NCBI GenBank assembly: GCA_017513795.1
Contig: JAFXEJ010000124.1
Coordinates: forward strand, 1-50,752
DNA length: 50,752 nt
Source: Ruminococcus sp.
Lineage (GTDB): Bacteria; Bacillota; Clostridia; Oscillospirales; Ruminococcaceae
Reading direction: 5' to 3'
Shown: one piece after another, positions 43,987-50,752 of the stretch
How the letters are laid out: the number at the start of each line of letters is the position of its first letter
Numbering within the stretch: the first letter of the stretch is position 1
The notes under the pieces: generated by a model
Database searches by the model: none
What the model was told of the DNA's origin: nothing
Seen by the model: the letters and a program-made list of their open reading frames with translations, nothing else
Made by a program: the position numbers and the translations under genes

Positions 43987-44853
43987 TCACTTATTCTGCC
44001 ATATAGCAGTTGAGCCGCATGGAAGCGTCATTCCTGTTGATTTTACGGGAAGTCCTATCTCATCGAAGCTTACCTCGCCGCCGAATTTTTCTGTCAGCAC
44101 ACTGCCGAGGATATATCCCATAACAGAAGGGGATAGTCCCGTAGTATAGCTGTTTATCAGGAAGAACAGCGGATTATCGGAAAGTACTCCCTCACAGAGC
44201 TTCACAAGATCGTAAATGCAGTTTTCGAGTTTCCAGACCTCGCCGCCGGGACCTCTGCCATAGCTCGGAGGATCCATTATTACAGCGTCGTAGCGTCTGC
44301 CTCGTCTTATCTCACGGGCAATGAACTTCTCGCAGTCATCCACTATCCAGCGGACAGGCTTATCGGAAAGTCCAGAAACAGCGGCGTTATCTCTTGCCCA
44401 CTGAACCATTCCCTTTGAGGCGTCCACATGACACACCTCTGCTCCGGCAGCGGCACAGGCAAGAGTTGCTCCGCCCGTATATGCGAAAAGATTGAGTACG
44501 CTTATCTTTCTGCCGGCATTCTTAATCTTGTCAGCCATAAAATCCCAGTTTACAGCCTGCTCCGGAAAAAGTCCGGTATGCTTGAAGCCGGTGGGACGTA
44601 TATTGAATTTCAGATCTCCGTATGATATGCACCATGATTCCGGAAGTCTTTTGCGGAATTCCCACTTGCCGCCGCCCTGACTGGAGCGGTGATAGTGACC
44701 GTCTGCGCTGTTCCATAAGGGATCTTTTTTGTCTGTTTTCCAGATTATCTGCGGATCAGGACGAACAAGGCTTACTCCGCCCCATGTTTCGAGCTTTTCT
44801 CCGTCAGAGGTATCAAGTATAATGTAATCTTTCCATTTTTTTGCGGTTCTCAA
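43987..44853 (-). CDS. Class I SAM-dependent RNA methyltransferase (RlmI/K-like, no PUA domain)
   Basis: The catalytic domain has FAYTGGATLACAAAGAEVCHVD (SAM motif; positions about 122-143), DASKGMVQWARDNA and the target-base motif MDPPSYGRG (about 213-221). This is the layout of rRNA cytosine/guanine methyltransferases of the COG1092 group, but the N-terminal PUA domain of RlmI is missing and replaced by a short beta part. The target could be 23S rRNA (inference). It starts with TTG at 44853, with GGGAG 8 bases upstream. It lies between the GlmM-like gene and ecfA1. Confidence 0.85.
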   Translation of the reverse strand: MRTAKKWKDYIILDTSDGEKLETWGGVSLVRPDPQIIWKTDKKDPLWNSADGHYHRSSQGGGKWEFRKRLPESWCISYGDLKFNIRPTGFKHTGLFPEQAVNWDFMADKIKNAGRKISVLNLFAYTGGATLACAAAGAEVCHVDASKGMVQWARDNAAVSGLSDKPVRWIVDDCEKFIAREIRRGRRYDAVIMDPPSYGRGPGGEVWKLENCIYDLVKLCEGVLSDNPLFFLINSYTTGLSPSVMGYILGSVLTEKFGGEVSFDEIGLPVKSTGMTLPCGSTAIWQNK

Positions 44854-44895
44854 ATCAGTTTCTCCCTTCTTCTGGCGATCCGCTGTGAATCTATA

Positions 44896-46266
44896 TTAAT
44901 TATAGAATCTGCACCTGTCCTTGATGCACTGAGCTATATCCATAGCTATGTCATTTATTATGCCGAATTCTGTTCCCTCGATCATCACCCTTATAAACGG
45001 AGCATTTCCGCTGCTTTCACGGACAATGATGCGTCCGTCGGTGCCGAGTTTCTTTTCGTGTTCTTCGATAAGTCCGGTGATCTTCTCATCATTTTTCCAG
45101 ACTTCTCTGCCCTTGTCACTGATGCGTACATTGAGAGATATCTGCGGAAGCTTTTTCATTTCTCCGGCAAGCTCGCTGAGAGGCTTTCCGGTTGCTTTGA
45201 GTATTTCCAGCAGTTTAATTCCGCAGAGCAGACCGTCATCGCACGGAGAATAATCCGTCATGAAGATATGTCCGTTCTGACCGCCGCCGAGGTTATATCC
45301 GCCCTCTACCATACGGTCAAGAACACTTCTTCCGCACGAACCCGAGGTTACTGCCCTGATGCCTTTTTTCTCGGCAAAATTAAGCAGACCAAGACTGCTC
45401 ATGACATTCACTACAATAGTGTTGTCTTTAAGAACTTCTTTTTCCTTGTAATATCCGGCAATTATCGCAAGAAGCGTATCGCCGTCAACGGGAATGCCTC
45501 TTTCATCCACAGCATGAATGCTGCTTCCGTCGCCCTCTATTGCAAGACCACAGTGAAAAATCCCGTTTTCCACCATATCCATGAGGACCTCAAATTTATT
45601 GAGCGGAGTAATATCAACTTCCTTTGAATCTTCGGCTTCTTTTGAATCTTCTTTTTTGTTTCCTTCAAGGAGCGTAACTCTTGCGCCCATGTCAGAAAGG
45701 ATACTCTCGGCAGTTCTTCCGATAAAGCCTTTTTTGCACACAATTGCAACATTTATCTTCTCCGGAGGAGTTTCAGTTATCTCCTTCAGGTGGCTGATGT
45801 ATTCCTCAGCGGCTGTATTGCAGCTGAGCATTCTGCCTATATTTTCAAATCTGCGGCGTTCCTCAGTAACGGAATATATGCGTTCTTCGATCTGAAACTG
45901 CATTTCTTCGCTGATACGCACTCCATCACCGCTGAATATAGTTATTCCGCTTGCTCCGGGAATTCCCGTAGCCTCGCTTATCATTATTCCAGCCGCAGCA
46001 TCGTGTTCCTTTACAATAAATGAAGCCGCCGCACCGGAAAGCTCTCCGACGGTTTCTGCATCCACTCCGGAGGAGCATATTCCGGCACAAACTGCCGCTT
46101 CAAGCACTGCCGAGGACAATGCGCCGTCCTTGGCAACGATTATTTTTCCTCCCTGTTCACCGGCAAAAAGTTCCGCAGCTGCTCGTCCTGCCTGCATAGC
46201 AAGCTCGCAGGAAAGCTCTGCAACGGTAAGACCTCTTGCGCTGTCTGTTCCGAACAGTCCTGACAT
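44896..46266 (-). CDS. GlmM-like phosphohexomutase paralogue, probably catalytically dead
   Basis: This 456-residue protein aligns with GlmM over its full length (FGTDSARG start, GIMIS in the core, VDERG, IIVRES end) but has lost the catalytic residues. The phosphoserine loop reads ISEATGIP where active GlmM has ISASHNP, so the catalytic Ser is Ala99 and the following His is Thr. The metal loop is EGDGSS instead of DGDADR. The sugar loop is GGQNGH, not GEQSGH, and the phosphate loop RESSGNAP, not RESGTEP. A charged insert (EDSKEA, EDSKEV) sits near residue 215. The frame is intact, so this is a pseudoenzyme, perhaps regulatory, not a decayed gene. RBS AAGGAG precedes the ATG. Confidence 0.88.
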   Translation of the reverse strand: MSGLFGTDSARGLTVAELSCELAMQAGRAAAELFAGEQGGKIIVAKDGALSSAVLEAAVCAGICSSGVDAETVGELSGAAASFIVKEHDAAAGIMISEATGIPGASGITIFSGDGVRISEEMQFQIEERIYSVTEERRRFENIGRMLSCNTAAEEYISHLKEITETPPEKINVAIVCKKGFIGRTAESILSDMGARVTLLEGNKKEDSKEAEDSKEVDITPLNKFEVLMDMVENGIFHCGLAIEGDGSSIHAVDERGIPVDGDTLLAIIAGYYKEKEVLKDNTIVVNVMSSLGLLNFAEKKGIRAVTSGSCGRSVLDRMVEGGYNLGGGQNGHIFMTDYSPCDDGLLCGIKLLEILKATGKPLSELAGEMKKLPQISLNVRISDKGREVWKNDEKITGLIEEHEKKLGTDGRIIVRESSGNAPFIRVMIEGTEFGIINDIAMDIAQCIKDRCRFYN

Positions 46267-46295
46267 TTTTAGTTTTCTCCTTTTTTCTTTGTTCT

Positions 46296-46829
46296 TTATT
46301 TCTGTTTTTTCAGAGCATACACGGCTACCGGTCTTTTTTTGCCGATATACTGCCGTATATCCTCATATATTTTTACTTCCGTACAGCCGTTGCTGCTGTT
46401 GTAGACTTCCGTTCCGTTTTCCGTTTTCACGCAGAAAACTGTGTGAAGCGACGACAAAAACGGTATTTTCGTCCAGAACGTCACTACATACGCAGACGCC
46501 TCTGCCGGATCTTTTATCTTTTTATTATCAGCTCCGAAATGCGTGAGTGCTCTGCCGATCTTGAACGGACTGCACCCGAATATTCCCATAAGCATTCTGA
46601 AGCGTTCCATATATGCGGCGATATCCGCAAGCTTCTGAGGGATTCCCAGCCATACGAGAGCGTTGTGAACTGCAATAACTTCGCAGCCGTTGAAGCTCAT
46701 GCGGCAGAGTCCGTACCGGAAAGCCGATACTGTTCCGCAAGCCTGACCGTTTATCATCCTTCCGGCTTCAAGAGCGTTGTCAAGAGCCGAATTACAGCGG
46801 ATATTCCGTTTTGCGGCAAATCTGAACAT
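46296..46829 (-). CDS. Unrecognised protein with possible C39-like cysteine peptidase fold
   Basis: I do not recognise this 177-residue protein by name. It has a papain/C39-like pattern: NGCEVIAVHNALVWLG with Cys49 at the start of a helix, SSLHTVFCV with His129 on a strand, and VYNSSNG with Asn144 two strands later, which could form a Cys-His-Asn triad. There is no signal peptide or membrane helix. It lies 8 bases after ruvB and 29 before the GlmM-like gene, so it is co-transcribed. The RBS is poor, which suggests coupling to ruvB. A non-catalytic relative of the fold is equally possible. Confidence 0.6.
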   Translation of the reverse strand: MFRFAAKRNIRCNSALDNALEAGRMINGQACGTVSAFRYGLCRMSFNGCEVIAVHNALVWLGIPQKLADIAAYMERFRMLMGIFGCSPFKIGRALTHFGADNKKIKDPAEASAYVVTFWTKIPFLSSLHTVFCVKTENGTEVYNSSNGCTEVKIYEDIRQYIGKKRPVAVYALKKQK

Positions 46830-46837
46830 ACTGTTTC

Positions 46838-47884
46838 TCAGAAGCTCAGCTGCCTGTTTCCGTCATCGGGAGCAGCATATCCCAGATGCTCATACGCAAG
46901 CTTTGTGGCAACTCGTCCTCTCGGAGTTCTGCCGAGAAATCCAAGCTGCATGAGGAAAGGCTCGCAGACATCCTCCAGCGTGACGGATTCTTCATTTATT
47001 GCAGAGGCAAGCGTTTCCAGTCCGACAGGACCTCCGCCGTAGCCTCTTATTATCATTTCAAGCATGCGCCTGTCAAGGCTGTCAAGACCAAGCTCGTCGA
47101 TATCAAGTCTGCCGAGAGCTATGGTAACTATCTGCTGCGTGATCTGTCCGTTGCCCATAACATCAGCGAAATCACGCACTCTTTTCAGAAGTCTGTTGGC
47201 GATTCTCGGAGTTCCTCGTGAGCGACCGGCAATTTCTGCCGCACCGTCTGTTTCGCACGGAATACCAAGTATCATTGCACTTCTGCGGATGATATCAGTC
47301 AGCTGATCCTTCGTGTAAAGCTCCAGACGCTGAATAACGCCGAAGCGGTCACGGAGAGGTGCGGAAAGCTGACCGGCTCTTGTTGTCGCACCAATAAGCG
47401 TGAACGGTCTGAGGTCCATGCGGATAGATCTCGCCGACGGACCTTTGCCGATGATGATATCTATAACTCTGTCCTCCATTGCGGGGTAAAGTATTTCTTC
47501 AACTGCATGGGAAAGACGATGTATCTCGTCGATAAAGAGCACATCGTTATCCGTAAGGCTTGTAAGCAGCGATACAAGATCGCCCGGCTTTTCGATTGCC
47601 GGTCCCGTAGTCACACGGAGATTCACGCCAAGCTCGTGGGCTATGATAGCCGAAAGTGTAGTTTTTCCGAGACCGGGAGGGCCGTACAGAAGAACATGGT
47701 CAAGAGGCTCGCCCCTTCGCTTTGCCGCTTCTATATAGACAGCAAGATTTTCCTTTACCTTATCCTGACCGATATACTCGTGAAGTGTCTGGGGTCTGAG
47801 ATTCACTTCAATATCGCTGTCCTCAACGGTATTTTCAGGGGAGATCACTCTCGGAGCAAACTCCATATCCTCTGTCTGTATCAT
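46838..47884 (-). CDS. ruvB: Holliday junction branch migration ATPase RuvB
   Basis: RuvB drives branch migration at Holliday junctions with RuvA and hands the product to RuvC. The 348-residue protein has Walker A GPPGLGKT (about residues 69-76), Walker [10 protein letters not shown], sensor [18 protein letters not shown] and the C-terminal winged-helix part with [10 protein letters not shown]. The ATG at 47884 has AAGGCGG upstream. Unlike the usual ruvCAB order, an SseB-family gene and a non-coding hairpin block lie between ruvA and ruvB. Confidence 0.97.
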   Translation of the reverse strand: MIQTEDMEFAPRVISPENTVEDSDIEVNLRPQTLHEYIGQDKVKENLAVYIEAAKRRGEPLDHVLLYGPPGLGKTTLSAIIAHELGVNLRVTTGPAIEKPGDLVSLLTSLTDNDVLFIDEIHRLSHAVEEILYPAMEDRVIDIIIGKGPSARSIRMDLRPFTLIGATTRAGQLSAPLRDRFGVIQRLELYTKDQLTDIIRRSAMILGIPCETDGAAEIAGRSRGTPRIANRLLKRVRDFADVMGNGQITQQIVTIALGRLDIDELGLDSLDRRMLEMIIRGYGGGPVGLETLASAINEESVTLEDVCEPFLMQLGFLGRTPRGRVATKLAYEHLGYAAPDDGNRQLSF

Positions 47885-47920
47885 TGTATCACCGCCTTGT
47901 ATTCAATATCTGCCGGACGA

Positions 47921-48652
47921 TTACTTTTCAAAATAGCGCTTCTTGCGTACATAGAAAGGATCAACCGTTGCAGCAGCCTTTTTGCCCATATCCTGTTCAT
48001 AGCTGATGAAACAGAGATGTTCGTTGTATTTTACTGTCTTTGAGAGGTACTTCGAGAGAGGTACAAAGAGCTTTCTTGTAGAGCCCATCATATCGAGAAC
48101 CATGAGAAGCTGCGGCTTTTCACAGCCCTTTACCATTTCCATGATGAATGCACGGTCAACGTTAGGCTGCTTTGAGAGGAATTTTACTGCCGCCTTTGTG
48201 ATGTGACCTACAGAATGATCTATAGGACGATATGAGATTGTATCCTCCTCGTTGTAGGAAATAGCCTTTATCTTGAGGTTTCTTGCAACCATGAGGATGC
48301 TCTTGATCTCCTGTGAGGAGAACTCCTTGCCGTAGGAGTTGGGGTTGAGAACTGCTGATACTGACTGGATGAGATCGAAAAGTCTCAGGCAGTTGATCTT
48401 GTAGCAGTCAACGTAACGCTTTGCAAACTGCTGAAGCGCACGATAGCTTGTAAAGAAGGGGATGAAAATATCGCCGTCGGGATTCTGAGTGGTAACGAGT
48501 TCAAGCTGAATTCCGCCTTCTTCCCTTCCTCTTTCGTGCTTTACAGGATTCTTACAGATAACGTAAACATCGCTCTTAATGAGAGTCTGCAAGAAAAGTG
48601 AGCGTTTCGAGGGATCTGTTATTGCTGCTTTCAATAATTCGTCGAGGTTCAT
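47921..48652 (-). CDS. SseB family protein
   Basis: The 243-residue protein has an SseB N-terminal type domain (about residues 1-110): LDELLKAAITDPSKRSLFLQTL, then VYVICKNP and IFIPFFTSYRALQQF. The C-terminal half ends in a basic VRKKRYFEK. SseB was named for enhanced serine sensitivity in E. coli; its biochemical role is unknown. I chose the ATG at 48652 (AGGAAG upstream) over a start 13 codons earlier, which has no RBS. It stands between ruvA and ruvB, and no promoter is evident in front of it. Confidence 0.75.
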   Translation of the reverse strand: MNLDELLKAAITDPSKRSLFLQTLIKSDVYVICKNPVKHERGREEGGIQLELVTTQNPDGDIFIPFFTSYRALQQFAKRYVDCYKINCLRLFDLIQSVSAVLNPNSYGKEFSSQEIKSILMVARNLKIKAISYNEEDTISYRPIDHSVGHITKAAVKFLSKQPNVDRAFIMEMVKGCEKPQLLMVLDMMGSTRKLFVPLSKYLSKTVKYNEHLCFISYEQDMGKKAAATVDPFYVRKKRYFEK

Positions 48653-48708
48653 AATCAATTCTTCCTTTCTGTTTGAGAGTCTGCCTGTCATGGCAGTAGA
48701 TCAAGGCC

Positions 48709-48722
48709 ATACCGCACAGCGG
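48709..48722 (+). repeat. Direct repeat, left copy (14 bases)
   Basis: ATACCGCACAGCGG, identical to 48976-48989. It has an inner CCGC-ACA-GCGG inverted symmetry. It marks the left edge of the hairpin array block. Confidence 0.85.
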
Positions 48723-48758
48723 CGATATCTCAGTCTGCTGAAAAAATCATAAGAAAAA

Positions 48759-48973
48759 CGTTCTTTTAGGGAACGCCTTCACTTGCAAGGCTTTCCCTCT
48801 TTCAAAACAGTCCACCGGACTGTTTTGAAATTCACCCTTTGCGAAGCGCTTCTAAGGCATTATGTGGGGTTTCACCCCACCCCCACCAGAGGCGCTGCCT
48901 CTGGACTCCGCCAAAGGGTTATAAACCCTTTGGAATCCCACTATTTTTCTATGTTTTTTCAACAACCTGTTGT
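48759..48973. repeat. Array of small-loop hairpins
   Basis: Five strong perfect or near-perfect hairpins follow each other: 48801-48829 (13-base arms), 48843-48852 (GAAGCGCTTC), 48864-48880 (GTGGGGT/ACCCCAC), 48886-48904 (CCAGAGGC/GCCTCTGG) and 48911-48933 (CCAAAGGGTT/AACCCTTTGG). Weaker ones flank them at 48759-48775 and 48961-48973. Most loops are exactly three bases. The block resembles dispersed non-coding hairpin elements of gut Firmicutes. Confidence 0.85.
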
Positions 48974-48975
48974 AA

Positions 48976-48989
48976 TACCGCACAGCGGA
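48976..48989 (+). repeat. Direct repeat, right copy (14 bases)
   Basis: Second copy of ATACCGCACAGCGG, 267 bases from the first and ending 12 bases before the ruvA stop codon. Confidence 0.85.
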
Positions 48990-49000
48990 GATGCCTTTTA

Positions 49001-49618
49001 TTATTTACCAGCTGTCATAAGCCGTAAAGTTTCTTTGATAAGCTCCTGAGTGCTGAGATTCGGATCAAGCTTTCCGAGTACGGATGAAGCTTCTCCCTGT
49101 GAATAGCCAAGCACCATGAGCGCTTCAAGCGCCTCTGATACTGACGCTGAGGATGCAGCTCCCGCTGATGCTGACGACGGAATCGCCGCTCCCGTGAACG
49201 CACCGCTGATTGATTCTGATGATATCTTATCCTTTAGTTCGAGGACTATCCTCTGTGCCGTTTTTGCTCCTATGCCCTTTGTGCGGGTGAACGCTTTGCT
49301 GTCGCCTGATGCAACAAGAAAAGCAAACTGCTCCGGAGTGACATCCGAAAGAATGGATATCGCAGCCTTCGGACCTACTCCCGAAACGGAAATAAGCAGA
49401 CGGAAACAGCTGAGTTCCTGCTGTGTGGCAAATCCGAAAAGCTCTGCCATATCCTCCCTTATGTAGAGGTGAGTATACAGCATGACATCGCTGCCTGTTT
49501 CGCCGAGCTGTGCGATAGTATTGTATGAAGTCCTGCAGCCGTAGCCTACTCCGCCGCATTCGATAACAGCGAAATTAAGCTCCCTGACCGCCAGACGACC
49601 ATGTAAGCTGTAGATCAT
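49001..49618 (-). CDS. ruvA: Holliday junction DNA helicase subunit RuvA
   Basis: RuvA binds Holliday junctions as a tetramer and recruits RuvB. The 205-residue product has the N-terminal OB fold (MIYSLHGRL, then YTHLYIREDMAELFGF), helix-hairpin-helix motifs SVSGVGPKAAISIL and TKGIGAKTAQRIVLELKDK, a flexible Ala/Ser linker (about residues 135-158) and the C-terminal RuvB-contacting domain. The ATG at 49618 has AAAGGAAC upstream; the longer frame to 49663 overlaps ruvC more and lacks an RBS. It follows ruvC by 14 bases. Confidence 0.96.
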   Translation of the reverse strand: MIYSLHGRLAVRELNFAVIECGGVGYGCRTSYNTIAQLGETGSDVMLYTHLYIREDMAELFGFATQQELSCFRLLISVSGVGPKAAISILSDVTPEQFAFLVASGDSKAFTRTKGIGAKTAQRIVLELKDKISSESISGAFTGAAIPSSASAGAASSASVSEALEALMVLGYSQGEASSVLGKLDPNLSTQELIKETLRLMTAGK

Positions 49619-49632
49619 ATTTATCGTTCCTT

Positions 49633-50121
49633 TTACCTGAATCTCGTGCTGTGACCGTGACATATCGCTATGGCAAGAGCATCTGCGGCGTCGTCCGGAC
49701 GAGGAATCTGCGCAAGTCCGAGAAGCTGACGTGTCATTTCCATGACCTGATGCTTTTCAGCCTTTCCGTAGCCGACAACAGACTGCTTTACCTGAAGCGG
49801 AGTATATTCCGACACGGGAATATTTCTTTTTGCCGCCGAAAGAACAGTCACTCCTCTTGCCTGAGCAACGTCAATGGCGGTTTTCTGGTTTGTCGTGAAG
49901 TACAGCCGTTCTATAGCCATGCACTCCGGTCTGAATTTGTCAAATATATATTCGATATCCTCATGAATCGCCCTGAGCCGTTCCGGAAAGGGCGTGTTTG
50001 CTTCGGTAAGGACTGCGCCGTACTCTACAGGAGTAAAGCGTATCCCGTCGTAGTCAAGAACTCCGAAGCCGACTATTGCATATCCCGGATCTATCCCTAA
50101 AATTCTTATTGTTTTCGCCAT
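49633..50121 (-). CDS. ruvC: Holliday junction resolvase RuvC
   Basis: RuvC cuts Holliday junctions symmetrically. The 162-residue product shows the RNase H-like acidic residues: LGIDPGYAIVGFG (Asp near residue 9), CMAIERLYF (Glu), and PDDAADALAIAICH (two Asp). The ATG at 50121 has AAGGAG 6 bases upstream. It is the first gene of the minus-strand series and follows a good promoter with a LexA-like palindrome in the leader. Confidence 0.96.
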   Translation of the reverse strand: MAKTIRILGIDPGYAIVGFGVLDYDGIRFTPVEYGAVLTEANTPFPERLRAIHEDIEYIFDKFRPECMAIERLYFTTNQKTAIDVAQARGVTVLSAAKRNIPVSEYTPLQVKQSVVGYGKAEKHQVMEMTRQLLGLAQIPRPDDAADALAIAICHGHSTRFR

Positions 50122-50180
50122 GATGTACTCCTTCCATGAAGCACTGTGCACTCCGTGGAAATATGCGGACAGCAATCACA

Positions 50181-50196
50181 AAGAACAATTGTTCTT
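50181..50196. promoter_or_regulatory. Probable LexA (SOS) box in the ruvC leader
   Basis: A perfect 16-base palindrome AAGAACAATTGTTCTT contains the Gram-positive LexA core GAAC-N4-GTTC. It lies about 28-43 bases after the predicted ruvC transcription start, where a bound repressor could block elongation. It is 60 bases before the ATG. The pheA promoter is more than 80 bases away. Confidence 0.7.
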
Positions 50197-50230
50197 GCAT
50201 AGTTCCACACTATCCGCTACATTCTTTATT

Positions 50231-50259
50231 ATTATAACACATATCTGTTGTCTTTTCAA
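50231..50259 (-). promoter_or_regulatory. Sigma-A promoter of the ruvC operon
   Basis: On the minus strand TTGAAA (50254-50259), 17 bases, TATAAT (50231-50236). The leader to the ruvC ATG is about 100 bases and carries the palindrome above. Confidence 0.82.
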
Positions 50260-50281
50260 TATATTTATTCTAAATTTTTTA

Positions 50282-50310
50282 TTGATTTTTGCAAAAAAAT
50301 CTGATATACT
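50282..50310 (+). promoter_or_regulatory. Sigma-A promoter of the chorismate mutase/prephenate dehydratase gene
   Basis: TTGATT (50282-50287), 17 bases, TATACT (50305-50310). The leader to the ATG is only about 25 bases, so no T-box or peptide attenuator fits in it. Confidence 0.75.
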
Positions 50311-50342
50311 ATGAGTAAATGATTTTCAGGAGGAATTGTTAA

Positions 50343-50752
50343 ATGGATTTACAGCAGCTGCGTGACAGAATCGACGAAACAGACAGTAAGATTCTTTCAC
50401 TTTTCATGGATAGAATGGATCTTTGCAGAGGCGTTGCAGACTACAAAAAAGAACATAATATGCCCGTATTTCAGGGAAATCGTGAACAGCAGGTAATTGA
50501 CCGTATAAAGGCACTTACAGGCGATCCGGAGCTTGAAAACGGTACCGCCGCACTCTTTACAACGATAATGGATATCAGCAAGATTCTTCAGAACCGCACT
50601 ATCCTTGAAGGCTCTCCGGATTATCTCTGCCCTCCTACCGAACTCGATACAGCTGTAAAAATCGGCTGTCAGGGAACTTCCGGCGCAAATTCCGAAACTG
50701 CCACAAGAATGATTTTCGGTGACAGTGATATCACCTACTACCGCACATTTGA
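50343..50752 (+). CDS. pheA: Bifunctional chorismate mutase/prephenate dehydratase, partial
   Basis: The first 136 codons are present and the gene runs off the right edge. Residues about 1-85 are an AroQ-type chorismate mutase: LQQLRDRIDETDSKILSLFMDRM with the active-site Arg and later REQQVIDRIK. From about residue 106 a prephenate dehydratase domain begins (KIGCQGTSGANSETATRMIFG). Together they turn chorismate into phenylpyruvate for phenylalanine. AGGAGG lies 9 bases before the ATG. The C-terminal ACT domain that would give feedback control by phenylalanine cannot be seen. Confidence 0.92.
   Translation, partial: MDLQQLRDRIDETDSKILSLFMDRMDLCRGVADYKKEHNMPVFQGNREQQVIDRIKALTGDPELENGTAALFTTIMDISKILQNRTILEGSPDYLCPPTELDTAVKIGCQGTSGANSETATRMIFGDSDITYYRTF

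Larger units (their letters stand above)
48653..49000. other. Intergenic block between ruvA and the SseB-family gene
   Basis: These 348 bases lie within the ruv series. I see no gene with an RBS; open frames across them are shaped by hairpins. The hairpin array and flanking direct repeats are listed separately. A CTGCC-N5-GGCAG-type small hairpin (about 48681-48696) is also present. Confidence 0.75.

Noticed and set aside
46236-47042. A 268-codon plus-strand open frame
   Set aside because: It crosses three minus-strand genes (GlmM-like, peptidase-like, ruvB) and has no RBS or motif.
48709-48989. CRISPR array
   Set aside because: There are only two copies of the 14-base repeat, and the space between is filled with different hairpins, not spacers.
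48783-49049. An 88-codon open frame across the hairpin array
   Set aside because: Its sequence simply mirrors the hairpin arms, it runs into ruvA, and there is no RBS.
50311-50342. Phenylalanine attenuator or T-box before pheA
   Set aside because: The predicted leader is about 25 bases, with no leader peptide or stem.

Overview
The window reads as chromosomal DNA of a low-to-mid GC Gram-positive Clostridium relative, most likely a gut or rumen Ruminococcus-type organism. This is inferred from gene content (sporulation genes yabP/yabQ, the Asp23-FakA pair, an ECF transporter module, a ClpE-type unfoldase, dehydratase activases), strong AGGAGG-type ribosome binding sites and many TTG starts. 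Thirty-nine of the 41 genes I support lie on the minus strand. No tRNA, rRNA, CRISPR array, phage or transposase gene was seen. Functions come from motif recognition by eye; no search was run.

Layout, left to right. 1-4470: yabQ (cut by the edge), yabP, proS, fakA and an Asp23 gene, all minus. 4669-17480: an 11-gene minus-strand surface polysaccharide operon read from a consensus promoter at 17529-17558. It holds an ABC exporter (Wzm/Wzt with a C-terminal sugar-binding domain), a coiled-coil methyltransferase, a separate coiled-coil protein, four GT4 and one GT2 glycosyltransferases, a membrane GT-C-type enzyme and a flippase-like membrane protein. 17720-20690: a CNNM/CBS membrane protein and an orphan Wzz-like polysaccharide co-polymerase with an acidic tail. 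20913-23778: glmM and a cytoplasmic GH43 enzyme in one operon. 23991-25589: a plus-strand beta-CASP metallo-RNase, divergent from glmM.

25590-25904 is a non-coding block made of a large nested inverted repeat. 25905-28224: an MBOAT plus SGNH pair that probably O-acetylates an envelope polymer. 28422-32609: a double-domain dehydratase activase and an HgdB-like partner, substrate unknown. 32853-36122: cvpA and a ClpE-like unfoldase under their own promoter.

36219-50121: a long co-directional series, ruvC, ruvA, an SseB-family gene, ruvB, a possible cysteine peptidase, a catalytically dead GlmM paralogue, an rRNA methyltransferase, ecfA1-ecfA2-ecfT, yfhO, truA and a DUF5711 gene. Its first promoter carries a palindrome matching the Gram-positive LexA core. 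A five-hairpin array bounded by 14-base direct repeats splits ruvA from ruvB. At the right edge a plus-strand chorismate mutase/prephenate dehydratase gene begins.

The most interesting items are the GlmM-like pseudoenzyme, the possible methyl-capping ruler of the polysaccharide operon, the hairpin array, the large inverted repeat shared with a second locus, and the SOS-like site before ruvC.
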